A stretch of 64,000 nucleotides of DNA from Aquimarina mycalae (GCF_029906345.1 NZ_JARYGY010000004.1:427249-491248), one strand, 5' to 3'. Counted from the stretch's first letter, positions 54,617-63,977 are shown. Translations and numbers: made by a program. Notes: generated from the letters alone by a model not told the origin.

Positions 54617-55051
54617 ATGCAAATAAATATCATTAATAAGTCATCCCACGATTTACCGCATTACGAAACAATTGCTTCTGCGGGAATGGACTTAAGAGCA
54701 AATATAACAGAATCAGTAACGCTTAGACCTTTAGAAAGAACTATAGTAAAAACGGGGTTGTTTATCGAGTTACCAGTGGGATATGAGGCACAAGTGCGTC
54801 CAAGAAGTGGATTAGCTGCAAAAAAAGGAATAACAGTACTCAATGCTCCAGGAACTATTGATGCAGATTACAGAGGAGAAATTGGTGTGATTTTAGTGAA
54901 TTTGTCTAATGAGGATTTTGTAGTTGAGAATGGAGAAAGAGTCGCTCAATTAGTGATTGCTAAACACGAAAGAGCAACTTGGAGTGAAGTTGCTGTACTT
55001 TCTGAAACTTCGAGAGGAGAAGGTGGATTTGGTAGCACTGGAGTGAAATAG
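54617..55051 (+). CDS. dut: dUTP diphosphatase
   Basis: The 144-residue enzyme hydrolyses dUTP to dUMP and keeps uracil out of DNA. I choose the ATG at 54617, since [18 protein letters not shown] is the normal flavobacterial start; a TTG 8 codons upstream is unlikely. Motif 1 SAGMDLRA, motif 2 RPRSGLAAK, motif 3 [15 protein letters not shown], motif 4 GERVAQLVI and motif 5 [10 protein letters not shown] are all visible, which makes a complete trimeric dUTPase. It is followed by a 205-base spacer. Confidence 0.96.
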   Translation: MQINIINKSSHDLPHYETIASAGMDLRANITESVTLRPLERTIVKTGLFIELPVGYEAQVRPRSGLAAKKGITVLNAPGTIDADYRGEIGVILVNLSNEDFVVENGERVAQLVIAKHERATWSEVAVLSETSRGEGGFGSTGVK

Positions 55052-55256
55052 ATTAAGTAGTGCTTGTGCTTTGTTTGGTAGTATGAGACAGAAATAATTA
55101 AAGAATAAATAAGCGCAATATGAAATACTAGGTTTGTATAAATGTACTAAGAAAGCAGATTCTTCAAACTTTTGTTATGTGCAGATTGCAACCAAAATAA
55201 TATTGAGCCGATAGAATGTATTAATAATCAATCAACGAAAAAAAATATTTTAAAGA

Positions 55257-56273
55257 ATGAAAATCATTGTACCTATGGCTGGAAGAGGTTCTAGATTAAG
55301 ACCTCATACGCTTACTGTGCCTAAACCATTAATTCCTGTTGCAGGGAAACCTATTGTTCATCGATTAGTTTCAGATATTGCAAAAGTATTAGGTGAACCT
55401 ATAGACGAAATAGCTTTTGTGTTAGGTGATCCAGCTTTTTTTGGAGATGATGTGGTAGAGAGCTTAACTGCATTAGCAGAAGGTTTGGGAGCAAAAGCTT
55501 CTATTTATAGACAAGATCAACCATTAGGAACGGGTCATGCGATAATGTGTGCTAAAGATTCACTATCTGGTCCAGCTGTTGTAGCATATGCAGATACGTT
55601 GATTAGAGCAGATTTTAATCTGGACAAAGAAGCAGATTCAGTGATTTGGGTAAAACAAGTGGACCAACCAGAAGCTTATGGAGTAGTAAAACTTAATGAG
55701 CAAAAACAGATTGTAGAATTGGTAGAAAAACCCGCACAATTTGTTTCAGACTTGGCAGTGATAGGAATCTATTATTTTAAAGATATCGGAGTGCTTAAAA
55801 ATGAACTGCAACATGTCTTGGATAATAATATAATCAATGGTGGAGAATATCAGATTAACGATGGTATTAAAAGAATGATGGCAGATGGTAGAGTTTTTGT
55901 TACAGGTCAGGTTGAAGAATGGATGGATTGCGGAAATAAAAATGTTACTGTAGAAACGAATACTAGAATGCTAGGTTTTCTGGAAAAAGATGGAGAAAAA
56001 CTAGTAAGTGATGATGTAGCTCAAAAAAATGCGACAATCATTTCACCTTGCTACATCGGAAAAGGAGTTACGATCAAAAATGCTTCTGTTGGACCTAATG
56101 TTTCTATAGGTGATGGTTGCACAATTGAGGATGCAGCTATTAAAAATAGCCTAGTACAGAATCAAACTATCATAAAAAATGCTAACTTAGACAATGCTAT
56201 GATAGGGAATCATGTAAAATATGATGGGAAATACACTACCATTAGTATTGGAGACTACTCCACTTTGGAATAA
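55257..56273 (+). CDS. NDP-sugar nucleotidyltransferase with C-terminal LbetaH domain
   Basis: The 338-residue protein has a nucleotidyltransferase core (residues about 1-235) with GRGSRLRPHTLTVPKPLIP near 9-27 and a short hexapeptide-repeat tail (about 255-330, IISPCYIGKGVTIKNASVGPNVSIGDG in part). It resembles GlmU/RfbA-type enzymes; the substrate could be glucose-1-P or mannose-1-P. In Flavobacteriia this gene commonly sits between dut and the TPR/DUF4292 genes, as here, so a housekeeping role in cell-wall or lipopolysaccharide precursor supply is likely. The exact sugar is unknown. Confidence 0.85.
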   Translation: MKIIVPMAGRGSRLRPHTLTVPKPLIPVAGKPIVHRLVSDIAKVLGEPIDEIAFVLGDPAFFGDDVVESLTALAEGLGAKASIYRQDQPLGTGHAIMCAKDSLSGPAVVAYADTLIRADFNLDKEADSVIWVKQVDQPEAYGVVKLNEQKQIVELVEKPAQFVSDLAVIGIYYFKDIGVLKNELQHVLDNNIINGGEYQINDGIKRMMADGRVFVTGQVEEWMDCGNKNVTVETNTRMLGFLEKDGEKLVSDDVAQKNATIISPCYIGKGVTIKNASVGPNVSIGDGCTIEDAAIKNSLVQNQTIIKNANLDNAMIGNHVKYDGKYTTISIGDYSTLE

Positions 56274-56305
56274 TTTATGATGCAACTTGGCTTGAAAATG
56301 TTTGT

Positions 56306-57682
56306 ATGATTACATATTTGCGACATATAGGATTTTGTTTAGTGCTTTTGGGAAGTGCAGTACATACTGCTTTTTCGCAGGTAATTGAACCTAAACAAGA
56401 GATTAATATTGATGACCTAGGAAATGTTTCTGATGAATTTCAGGAGAATTTTTTCGAAGCGTTAAAGCAAAAAGCCATTACAAACTATGAAAAAGCAATT
56501 GTATCCATTGAAAAATGCATTGAACTAGACCAGAAACCGATTTATCTATATTCTGAGCTTGGAAAGAATTACTTAGAATTAAAAAAGTATGATCAGGCAA
56601 CTACTAATTTTAAAAAGGTTCTAAAAGAAAAACCTAATGATCAGTATACACTAGAATTGCTGTATAGAGTGTATAATGAACAAAAGAAATATGAAGAATC
56701 AGTAGAAGTTGTAGAAAAACTAGTGCCTTTTGATTCAGTATTTTATAGAGAGATTTTATTTAATCTGTATTATATAGTAGAAAGATATGATGATGCTCTT
56801 AGAGTTATTAATGAAGTAATAGAAGAGTTTGGATTGGATGAATATCGAGATAAAAATAGAAAAAGAATTCTGTTAAAGGTCAGTAACCCTAATTCTCAAA
56901 TTACCATATTAGAAGAGAAAATAGCTAATAACCCAAAAGAAGAGCAACACTATATCAATTTAATTTACTTATATAGTCAAGATAATCAGGTGGAGAAAGC
57001 TTTTAAAACAGCTCAACAACTTCTCAAAGAAAAACCAACATCCAAATTAGCACATTTAGCATTGTATAAATTTTATCTAGATGATAATAAACCAGAAGAA
57101 GCTATTAAATCAATGAAGATAGCATTGTCTGATGATAAAATAGATACAGATTCTAAATATAAGATGATTAATGATTTCCTTCAGTTTGTGAATAAAAACC
57201 CTAATTTCGAATCACAACTTATCGAAGTGGTAAAAGTGTTTTCTAAAGATTCAGGAAATAGTAAGGTGTTTACTGAAATAGGGAATTATTTTTATAAAAA
57301 AGATAATAAGGAACTAGCGCTTAATTATTATGAAAGAGGAATTAAGGACAACGTAAATAATTTTGGCGTTCTTAGAAGGATATTGTTGCTACAACTTGAT
57401 TTAGAAAGATATGAAAAAGCTAAGGTAGGAAGTGAACTGGCTATAGAGATGTATCCCTCACAACCGATTTTATATTTAGTTAGTGGTGTTTCTTTGATAA
57501 ACCTTAATAATTACGCAGAAGCAATAGATGTTTTAAGTATTGGGATGGATTATATCATTGATGATTTTAAAATGGAATCTGATTTTTATGATCAAATTGG
57601 AGAAGCGTATCAAAAAATGGGGAATCAAATAAAAGCAACAGAATATAAAGAACGATCCTTTCAACTTAAAAAAAAATCATAA
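56306..57682 (+). CDS. secreted TPR-repeat protein
   Basis: The 458-residue protein has a signal peptide (about residues 1-23, ending in AFSQ) and about eight to nine tetratricopeptide repeats, seen as pairs of amphipathic helices such as AITNYEKAIVSIEKCIELD and YLELKKYDQATTNFKKVLKEKP. These scaffolds bind protein partners; here it is likely in the periplasm. Its neighbours, an NDP-sugar enzyme, a DUF4292 lipoprotein and an EnvC-like protein, hint at envelope assembly. The next gene follows 6 bases later. Confidence 0.87.
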   Translation: MITYLRHIGFCLVLLGSAVHTAFSQVIEPKQEINIDDLGNVSDEFQENFFEALKQKAITNYEKAIVSIEKCIELDQKPIYLYSELGKNYLELKKYDQATTNFKKVLKEKPNDQYTLELLYRVYNEQKKYEESVEVVEKLVPFDSVFYREILFNLYYIVERYDDALRVINEVIEEFGLDEYRDKNRKRILLKVSNPNSQITILEEKIANNPKEEQHYINLIYLYSQDNQVEKAFKTAQQLLKEKPTSKLAHLALYKFYLDDNKPEEAIKSMKIALSDDKIDTDSKYKMINDFLQFVNKNPNFESQLIEVVKVFSKDSGNSKVFTEIGNYFYKKDNKELALNYYERGIKDNVNNFGVLRRILLLQLDLERYEKAKVGSELAIEMYPSQPILYLVSGVSLINLNNYAEAIDVLSIGMDYIIDDFKMESDFYDQIGEAYQKMGNQIKATEYKERSFQLKKKS

Positions 57683-57688
57683 GAGATA

Positions 57689-58462
57689 ATGAATAGAATA
57701 TTTTATCTGCTATGTTTTTCGCTAATTATACTGCAATCTTGTAAAGGAACCAAAGCAATCTCAGGAGCAAATATCAAAAAGCTGAAGACAGAAAAAATAA
57801 TAGCAAATCACTATAACAAGTCTTTTAACTTTAATACTATTAATGCTAAAGTGAAGGTGAAGTATGATGACGGAAAACAGTCTTTTAGTCCTAACGTAAC
57901 ATTGCGAATGGAAAAAGATAAAAAGATTTGGGTAAGCGCAAAACTTTTAGGAATTACCTTAGCCAAGGTATTGATTACACCAGATAAAGTTAGTTATTAC
58001 GAAAAGATCAACAATACCTACTTTGAAGGAAATTTTGAATTGTTAAGCGCCTGGTTAGGTACTGATTTGGATTTTGAAAAAGTACAGCAGCTCCTATTAG
58101 GTCAGGCTTTATTTAATCTTAGAGATGATAAGTATATATCATCCATAGAAAACCAAAAATATAAACTTCAGCCAAAAAAAGAATTAGAACTATTTGAACG
58201 ATTGTTTTTGGTAAATCCCGATAGTTTTAAAGTATTTTCTCAGCAGCTAAAACAACCCATAGAAAATAGAAATTTAGAGGTGAACTATAGTAGTTATCAG
58301 AAAGTAGGCAATCAGGATTTTCCTAAAGAGATTAATATTGAGGCTAGAGAAGCGTCTAAAAGAACTTCTATTCAGATAGATTATCGCAGTGTTGATTACA
58401 ATCCGAAGCTAAGTTTTCCGTTTAAAATACCATCAGGATACGAGCAAGTAACTATAGAATGA
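57689..58462 (+). CDS. DUF4292-family lipoprotein
   Basis: The 257-residue lipoprotein has a signal with LQSC, where Cys17 should be lipidated, then a beta-rich domain of about 220 residues (FNTINAKVKVKYDDGKQSF and WVSAKLLGITLAKVLITP in part). The fold has been compared to LolA/LolB-type lipoprotein carriers; that is a fold-level resemblance, and I cannot test it here. It would act at the periplasmic face of the outer membrane. Its stop overlaps the start of the EnvC-like gene. Confidence 0.85.
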   Translation: MNRIFYLLCFSLIILQSCKGTKAISGANIKKLKTEKIIANHYNKSFNFNTINAKVKVKYDDGKQSFSPNVTLRMEKDKKIWVSAKLLGITLAKVLITPDKVSYYEKINNTYFEGNFELLSAWLGTDLDFEKVQQLLLGQALFNLRDDKYISSIENQKYKLQPKKELELFERLFLVNPDSFKVFSQQLKQPIENRNLEVNYSSYQKVGNQDFPKEINIEAREASKRTSIQIDYRSVDYNPKLSFPFKIPSGYEQVTIE

Positions 58463-59688
58463 GGCTAAAACGGTATATATACATAATTGGAGTTCTGTTA
58501 GTCAGTATTCCATCTTTTTCTCAAAGTACAAAACAACAGCAACTAGAAGAGCAACGTCGACGTCTCAAAGAGCAGATTGAGCAAATGAGATCATTGCTTG
58601 CAGACACTAAACTCAAACAACGTTCTGTATTGGATGAAGTAGAGACCTTAAACTCTCAGATAAGTACGCGTCAGAATCTAATAAAAATAACAAATCAGCA
58701 GGCAAATCTTTTGACTAGAGAGATTAATAGCAATCTTAAAAAGATGCAATCTTATAGAGAAGAGTTGAAAGTATTAAAAGAAGATTATGCAAGGATGATT
58801 GTAAAATCCTATAAGAGCAAATCTCAGCAAAGCAAAATTATGTTTTTATTGTCTTCATCGGATTTTTCGCAGGCATATAAGCGTCTTCAATACATGAAGC
58901 AATATAACGAGCATCGCAAAGAACAGGCAGATCAAATACAAACGCGCTCAGAAGAATTGCAAACATTGAATAAAAATTTATCTCAGCGTAAAAAAAATAA
59001 ACAGCAACTCGTAGAAGAAAACCGTGAAGTTCAAGATAGACTTAATGAAGAAAAAAAACAGCAACAAGTCTTAATGGCATCCATCCGTAAAAAGGAAGGA
59101 ACTTACAAAAAAGAAATAAAGAAAAAACAAGAACAAGCGAGTGCTATTGATAAAGCAATCGAAAAACTAATTCGTGAAGCAATTGCAAAAGCGAACAAAA
59201 AAGCTGGAAAAAAAGCTTCCAAAAAAGGATCAGCTACTACATTTGCTTTAACTCCAGAAGATAAGAAGCTGGCAGATAGTTTTACCGCTAATAAAGGAAA
59301 GTTTCCTTGGCCAGTGGGAACAGGTAAATTAACCAAAAAGTATGGACGACAACCACACCCAACATTACCTAATATAACCATAAACAGTAGTGGAGTAGAG
59401 TTAGAAACAAGGCCAGGAGAAAAAGCACGAGCAATTTTTGATGGCGAAGTAATGGCTATTCAGAAACTGAAAGGCGCTGGTAGACTTGTGCATGTAAGAC
59501 ATGGTAATTATATTACAGTATATTATAATTTAGAAAATATATCCGTAAAAGAAGGTCAGAAGCTTTCAACAAAACAAAATATTGGAGAAGTACGTACCAA
59601 CCCTACTACAGGTCGTGCTATTATGAAATTTTTGATTTTTAAAGATACAAAGAAACAAAACCCGCAATCCTGGATTTATAAAATGTAG
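58459..59688 (+). CDS. EnvC-like LytM/M23 protein lacking zinc ligands
   Basis: The 409-residue protein has a signal peptide (about 1-21), a long coiled coil (about 25-240), a Lys/Ala-rich linker (242-258) and a C-terminal LytM domain (about 284-409). The zinc motifs are broken: in the H-x-G-x-D position it has Ser310, Gly312, Glu314, and the second His of the HxH-type motif is Asn357. It therefore cannot be a metallopeptidase and more likely activates an amidase at the division site, as EnvC does in E. coli. The start overlaps the DUF4292 stop. Confidence 0.9.
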   Translation: MRLKRYIYIIGVLLVSIPSFSQSTKQQQLEEQRRRLKEQIEQMRSLLADTKLKQRSVLDEVETLNSQISTRQNLIKITNQQANLLTREINSNLKKMQSYREELKVLKEDYARMIVKSYKSKSQQSKIMFLLSSSDFSQAYKRLQYMKQYNEHRKEQADQIQTRSEELQTLNKNLSQRKKNKQQLVEENREVQDRLNEEKKQQQVLMASIRKKEGTYKKEIKKKQEQASAIDKAIEKLIREAIAKANKKAGKKASKKGSATTFALTPEDKKLADSFTANKGKFPWPVGTGKLTKKYGRQPHPTLPNITINSSGVELETRPGEKARAIFDGEVMAIQKLKGAGRLVHVRHGNYITVYYNLENISVKEGQKLSTKQNIGEVRTNPTTGRAIMKFLIFKDTKKQNPQSWIYKM

Positions 59689-59695
59689 ATACTGT

Positions 59696-60244
59696 ATGAA
59701 CTGGAAAAAACTTTTAAAAATTCTAGGCTATTTTATACTGGCAATCCTACTTTTTATTCTAAGTACAATAGGCTATCTATATTATCAAACAAAAGGGAAA
59801 TACGCTGTAAATAAAGAAAAATATCCACAGTATATCGGAAAAATAGATGCAGAAAAAGCAATTAAAAGTAAAGGCTTTGAACTCTGCAGTGGTGGTAAAA
59901 TTCGAGGATATTATCATAGTGCAGCACCTGCAATATATAAAGGAAGTAAATTGTCATTTAAAAATAAGATTCTAGATAGTTTTAATAAAAACGGTTATAA
60001 CGATTATGGATATCTTAATCTTAGATTTAATGTAAATTGTAAAGGTGAAACAGGAAATGTTATCGTTTCTGAGTTAAATACTGATTTGGAACCGGCGACA
60101 TTAGACCAAAATCTAGTGAATGAACTATTTAATTTATCTGTGCAGAGCGAAAATTGGCAAATTACTAATGAAGAAGATGTGAATTATTATATATATCTAC
60201 TTTTTAAAATTGAGGATGGAAAAGTTACCGAGATACTTCCTTAA
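59696..60244 (+). CDS. TonB-like energy-transducer C-terminal domain protein
   Basis: The 182-residue protein has one N-terminal membrane helix (about residues 8-28) and a C-terminal domain of alternating strands, with GYLNLRFNVNCKGETGNVIVSEL near 103-125, that resembles TonB-type C-terminal domains. It lacks a clear proline-rich linker, so it may not be a true energy transducer. It starts 7 bases after the EnvC-like gene and overlaps the next gene by 29 bases. The function is inferred only weakly. Confidence 0.7.
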   Translation: MNWKKLLKILGYFILAILLFILSTIGYLYYQTKGKYAVNKEKYPQYIGKIDAEKAIKSKGFELCSGGKIRGYYHSAAPAIYKGSKLSFKNKILDSFNKNGYNDYGYLNLRFNVNCKGETGNVIVSELNTDLEPATLDQNLVNELFNLSVQSENWQITNEEDVNYYIYLLFKIEDGKVTEILP

Positions 60245-61082
60245 GATTAGTATTGCTTTACTTGTTTTATCTTGTAATGGTAATCGCTATACTGACCTTT
60301 CTGTAGAAGAAAAGAAAGCTCTTTCTAAAGAAATTTTTGAAGAAGAGTTTGTAAAGCATGATCATTTTGGTCCTATTCAAGGCAGTCCAGAAAGTATGAC
60401 GTTATTGGATGAAATTATAGAGTTAGATCCTGCTAATTGTGATGCATTAAGGGAACTTTCTGTGGCTTATTTGAAAAGAGGAATGCCACACGAATGGAAA
60501 CCTAGATTTGATAAAGCTGTAGCATGTAATCCAAAAATATGGCAACCACATAGAGGATACCTGTACTTATGGTTTTATCGAGATTATAAAAAAGCGATAG
60601 AAGACTTTAATGCTAGTGATAGTTTAACGCCTAATTTTGTTGATGCGCCTCAAGGCCATAGTGTGGACTATTGGAGAGGAATTGCTTATTTGGGATTAAA
60701 AGAATATTCAAATAGCAGACACTATTTTAACAAACACGTAGCCAAAGTTACAGAAAGCTCTGGAGAAGAATGGGTAGAACCAAATGCATTCTTGTACATT
60801 GGTATAGGCTATTATGAAAATTCTGAACGAAAATTAGCAAAGGAAAGTTTTCTTAAAGCTTTGGTTAATTTTAAGGGTTTTTCGGCAGATGCACATTACT
60901 ATATGGCACTATTAGAACTGGAGGATAATAATTATGAAGCAGCGTTACTTTCTATTAACAAAGCAATAGAAAATTACGAAATGGGATACTATGAAAAAAG
61001 AGATTATGTAGAAGTAATAAGGCAGATATACCCAGAACAATTAACCGAAGTTAAAGATAGAATTAAAGAATTATGGAAATAG
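60216..61082 (+). CDS. TPR-repeat lipoprotein
   Basis: I choose the ATG at 60216, two codons after a possible TTG; it gives a lipoprotein signal with LLVLSC, where the Cys at about residue 20 is lipidated. The 288-residue protein has about five TPR-like helix pairs (for example DEIIELDPANCDALRELSVAYLKRG and KKAIEDFNASDSLTPN in part). It probably acts as a binding scaffold on the outer or inner membrane. It overlaps the preceding gene by 29 bases and the next by 10. Confidence 0.83.
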   Translation: MEKLPRYFLKISIALLVLSCNGNRYTDLSVEEKKALSKEIFEEEFVKHDHFGPIQGSPESMTLLDEIIELDPANCDALRELSVAYLKRGMPHEWKPRFDKAVACNPKIWQPHRGYLYLWFYRDYKKAIEDFNASDSLTPNFVDAPQGHSVDYWRGIAYLGLKEYSNSRHYFNKHVAKVTESSGEEWVEPNAFLYIGIGYYENSERKLAKESFLKALVNFKGFSADAHYYMALLELEDNNYEAALLSINKAIENYEMGYYEKRDYVEVIRQIYPEQLTEVKDRIKELWK

Positions 61083-61846
61083 TTATCATTTCAATAGTAG
61101 CATTTTTATTATCTATACTTACTTTTTTTTCGGGCTTTGGTTTAGGAACGATATTAACGCCTGTTTTAATGATTTTCTTTCCAGTAGAAATAGCAATTGC
61201 ATTAACAGGTATTGTTCATTTTTTCAATAACGTCTTTAAACTTTTTTTGGTAGGGAAAAATGCAAACAAAGGAGTATTATTGAGATTTGGAATTCCTGCA
61301 GTTATTGCTGCATTTGCAGGAGCATGGGTACTAATACATATTCCAGACGTAAACCCGCTTTTCACCTATAGTTTATTTGACAAAACCTTCGAAGTGTATC
61401 CAGTAAAATTTATCATTTCTATACTGCTTATCATTTTTGCCTGTATGGACTTGATTCCATATTTTAATCAATTAAAATTTGGCAAAGAGAAGCTTCCTGT
61501 TGGTGGAGTCTTAAGTGGTTTTTTTGGAGGCCTTTCGGGTAATCAAGGTGCTTTGCGAACTGCTTTTCTTATCAAAGCTGGTCTTTCAAAAGAAGCCTTT
61601 ATAGGAACTGCGGTTGTAGTCTCTACTTTTGTAGATTTTACGCGTCTTAGTGTTTATGCGACTAATGTTTCAGAATCTGGTATTGGTGATAATCTAGCAT
61701 TAGTGATTTGTGCAACTTTATCAGCTATTACAGGCGCTTTTATTGGTAACAAATTATTAAAGAAGATTACGCTTAAATTTTTGCAAGTGATCGTTGCGAT
61801 TATGTTGATTCTAATTTCTGTGGCTTTAGGAGCTGGGTTCTTATAA
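61073..61846 (+). CDS. TSUP-family (TauE/SafE) membrane transporter
   Basis: The 257-residue protein has about eight membrane helices in two related halves. The N-terminal FSGFGLGTILTPVLMIFFPVEIAIALTGIVHFFNN is typical of the family, and GVLSGFFGGLSGNQGALRTAFL near residues 144-165 is its second-half counterpart. TSUP proteins move sulfur-containing organic anions or sulfite across the inner membrane. The substrate is not readable here. It overlaps the previous gene by 10 bases and is convergent with the thioesterase gene. Confidence 0.87.
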   Translation: MEIVIISIVAFLLSILTFFSGFGLGTILTPVLMIFFPVEIAIALTGIVHFFNNVFKLFLVGKNANKGVLLRFGIPAVIAAFAGAWVLIHIPDVNPLFTYSLFDKTFEVYPVKFIISILLIIFACMDLIPYFNQLKFGKEKLPVGGVLSGFFGGLSGNQGALRTAFLIKAGLSKEAFIGTAVVVSTFVDFTRLSVYATNVSESGIGDNLALVICATLSAITGAFIGNKLLKKITLKFLQVIVAIMLILISVALGAGFL

Positions 61847-61891
61847 ACGCATAAAATTCAGTCTTTGCACTCGATAAAAACGAATTCTTTA

Positions 61892-62401
61892 CTAAGTAAA
61901 CAGCGCTTTTAATTCGGTAGCATCATCGGGTTTCATTTTACCAGCAAGTACTAAACTAAGTTGTTTACGACGTAATGCAGCATCAAAACGTTGTTGTTCC
62001 AATTCAGTTTCGGGTTTAATTTGCGGGACAGATACTGGGGCACCACTTTCATTAACAGCTACAAAGGTGTATATCGCTTCATTTGCACGCGTTTTGTCAC
62101 CACTCTGGCGATCTTCTATCCAAACGTCGATAACAACTTCCATAGATGATTTAAATGCTCTAGAAACCTTTGCTTCTACAGTAACTACACTTCCTAAAGG
62201 AATAGCTTTGTTAAACGCTACATGATTTACAGAGGCAGTCACAACGATTCTTCTCGAATGCCTTCCTGCAGCGATCCCTGCTGCGCGATCCATACGTGCT
62301 AATAGTTCTCCTCCAAAAAGGTTATTAAGTGGATTGGTTTCTCCTGGTAAAACAAGGTCGGTTAAAATAGTTTGAGATTCTGAAGGATATCTAGCTTCCA
62401 T
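61892..62401 (-). CDS. hotdog-fold acyl-CoA thioesterase
   Basis: The 169-residue protein has a single hotdog domain of the YciA/BFIT acyl-CoA hydrolase type. LVLPGETNPLNNLFGGELLARMDRAAGIAA near residues 17-46 includes the catalytic Asn/Asp region, with ASVNHVAFNKAI near 56-67 and VEAKVSRAFKSSMEVVIDVW near 75-94. It hydrolyses acyl-CoA to free acid and CoA in the cytoplasm. The chain-length preference is unknown. A TAnnTTTG-type box lies 20 bases ahead of its start. Confidence 0.9.
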   Translation of the reverse strand: MEARYPSESQTILTDLVLPGETNPLNNLFGGELLARMDRAAGIAAGRHSRRIVVTASVNHVAFNKAIPLGSVVTVEAKVSRAFKSSMEVVIDVWIEDRQSGDKTRANEAIYTFVAVNESGAPVSVPQIKPETELEQQRFDAALRRKQLSLVLAGKMKPDDATELKALFT

Positions 62402-62420
62402 AGAATAATGTAATTTTTGG

Positions 62421-62428
62421 CAAAGATA
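62421..62428 (-). promoter_or_regulatory. -7 box for the thioesterase gene
   Basis: The minus-strand reading is TATCTTTG, a TAnnTTTG match 20 bases before the start codon. A TTG at the usual -33 distance is not obvious. Confidence 0.4.
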
Positions 62429-62615
62429 ATCAGGTACAATAAACTTTGGGCTATGCGATTACAGAAAACTATGATAGCACATTTTTTGATCTATTATTGA
62501 ATTTTCAATGTTTTTATCAAAAACAAATGGGAATCTGTCTCAAGACTAAAAAATAGTATTGAAATAATACACTTCTAAAAGAATGATTGAGAATTTTTTT
62601 TACAAAAAATAAGAA

Positions 62616-63638
62616 TTACAAATCCTGAATTAATAACCAAGCACGTTTATCTTGTTGCTTTTTGATACTTTTCAATGCTTGTAAAGCTTCTAATCTGTTT
62701 TCGTAACTGTTATAAACTACTTGATGTAAACCATATTTATTAACACCAATAAGACGGGCTTCGAATCCTTTTGCTTGCAGTTTCAGCACTTTTTTATTCG
62801 CATTGGCCTCAATTCTATAAGCTCCAGCAACTACGTGGTATTTTCCTGTTGAAGTAACCGTAACTGTGTCAGAGTTCTCAGAACTATTATCATTGGCTTT
62901 GATAATATTTAGATTGATAGCTGGAAGTGGGCTAGAAATCTCAAAAGTCGCTTCTTGAATTCTATTTTCAATTTCTTTATCGGCTTTTATAGATAAACTT
63001 TCGTTTTCTAAGTGAACACCTTTATTGAATTGATCTAATCCGGTAAATCCAACACCTAAAGCAATAACAGCGGCGGCGGCATATTTTAAATAGGGTCTCT
63101 GACGTCTTCTTTCTGGCGTGAAAGCAATTGGAGTAGTTTCTTCGATCGCCTCAACCTGTTCTTTATACACTTCGCGAGTAACTTCAGTAGATATTTTAGG
63201 AGTTTCTTTTACTTCTCTGATAATTGAAGGAGAAATAAAAGAACTCAAACCAAAAGCTTCTGTTAGATAATTGGTTTCCTGAGAAGGTTCAAACTGCAAA
63301 GTATCTTCAATAGAAGTAAAAAAAGACCCAATTCCATCTAACTCTACTCTTTTTCCAACAGCCATTTTATTATTTAATGACAATACATAACGTTGGATTT
63401 TGGCAAGAGCATCAGTGTATGAGATGTTTTCTGCAGTAGCAATGTAGTTAGCTAATAATCCATCATTATTTTGCAACTGTCCGTTGAAAGAAATTAATTT
63501 TTGAGGAGGAAAAAATGCATGCGTAGCTTCTTGAATTACTGCAGGCTGACGCTTTGTTAAAAACGCACCAAAACCTGGTAAGATTACACACTCATATCTA
63601 TATAGTAATTCACTAATGTACTTCGCTGTATTATTCAT
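62616..63638 (-). CDS. HU-CCDC81-SPOR fusion protein
   Basis: The 340-residue protein joins three parts. Residues about 1-140 form the two HU-like domains of the CCDC81 type, with CVILPGFGAFLTK near 16-28 and VELDGIGSFF near 99-108. A membrane helix lies near 183-203. The C-terminal 75 residues are a SPOR domain (YHVVAGAYRIEANANKKVLKLQAKGFEARLIG in part) that binds denuded peptidoglycan. So a DNA-binding-like fold faces the cytoplasm and a cell-wall domain the periplasm. The family is known in Bacteroidota and has no assigned role. Confidence 0.88.
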   Translation of the reverse strand: MNNTAKYISELLYRYECVILPGFGAFLTKRQPAVIQEATHAFFPPQKLISFNGQLQNNDGLLANYIATAENISYTDALAKIQRYVLSLNNKMAVGKRVELDGIGSFFTSIEDTLQFEPSQETNYLTEAFGLSSFISPSIIREVKETPKISTEVTREVYKEQVEAIEETTPIAFTPERRRQRPYLKYAAAAVIALGVGFTGLDQFNKGVHLENESLSIKADKEIENRIQEATFEISSPLPAINLNIIKANDNSSENSDTVTVTSTGKYHVVAGAYRIEANANKKVLKLQAKGFEARLIGVNKYGLHQVVYNSYENRLEALQALKSIKKQQDKRAWLLIQDL

Positions 63639-63749
63639 CGTCCCCTTTCTTAAAAATGCTGTCTAATATTTTCAGTTTAAACTAATTTGGAAGAATCTGG
63701 TAAGCCCTGTCAGTTTTAACTTAAAGAATTAGGTTAGTTAATAGTGAAC

Positions 63750-63757
63750 CAAAGGTA
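63750..63757 (-). promoter_or_regulatory. -7 box for the SPOR-fusion gene
   Basis: The minus-strand reading is TACCTTTG, a TAnnTTTG match about 112 bases ahead of the start codon. No TTG at the exact -33 position is seen. Confidence 0.4.
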
Positions 63758-63762
63758 AAAAA

Positions 63763-63776
63763 AATTGATATCAATT
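63763..63776. promoter_or_regulatory. 14-base palindrome upstream of the -7 box
   Basis: AATTGATATCAATT is perfectly symmetric and overlaps the -33 region of the presumed promoter of the SPOR-fusion gene. It could be an operator. AT-rich palindromes of this length may also occur by chance. Confidence 0.35.
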
Positions 63777-63848
63777 GTAACTATACCCCTTGATTTTATT
63801 AACAGTTTTGTTTTTTTTCGTTTCTTGCGCTGACTTATAATAGATTAG

Positions 63849-63977
63849 ATGACCGTAGAAAAACTAATTGCTTTACTAACTGGAGATTCCTATGAATTTG
63901 ACCCATCCATTCCTGTTTAAATTGCGCATAGTAAAACAGGTTCTAAAAAGAGCGGTTTTGTGATTATAAAAGTATAA
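63849..63977 (+). pseudogene. short stop-interrupted reading frame, possible gene remnant
   Basis: From the ATG at 63849, 23 codons run to a TAA at 63918-63920. The same frame continues for 18 more codons to a second TAA, ending in IAHSKTGSKKSGFVIIKV, which looks like a normal basic protein end. Either it is a remnant of a broken gene with an in-frame stop, or chance. No family was recognised. Confidence 0.3.

Noticed and set aside
55129..55136. TAGGTTTG as a promoter of the nucleotidyltransferase gene
   Set aside because: It matches TAnnTTTG, but no -33 TTG is at the right distance and it lies over 120 bases before the gene. TAnnTTTG words are expected by chance in AT-rich DNA.
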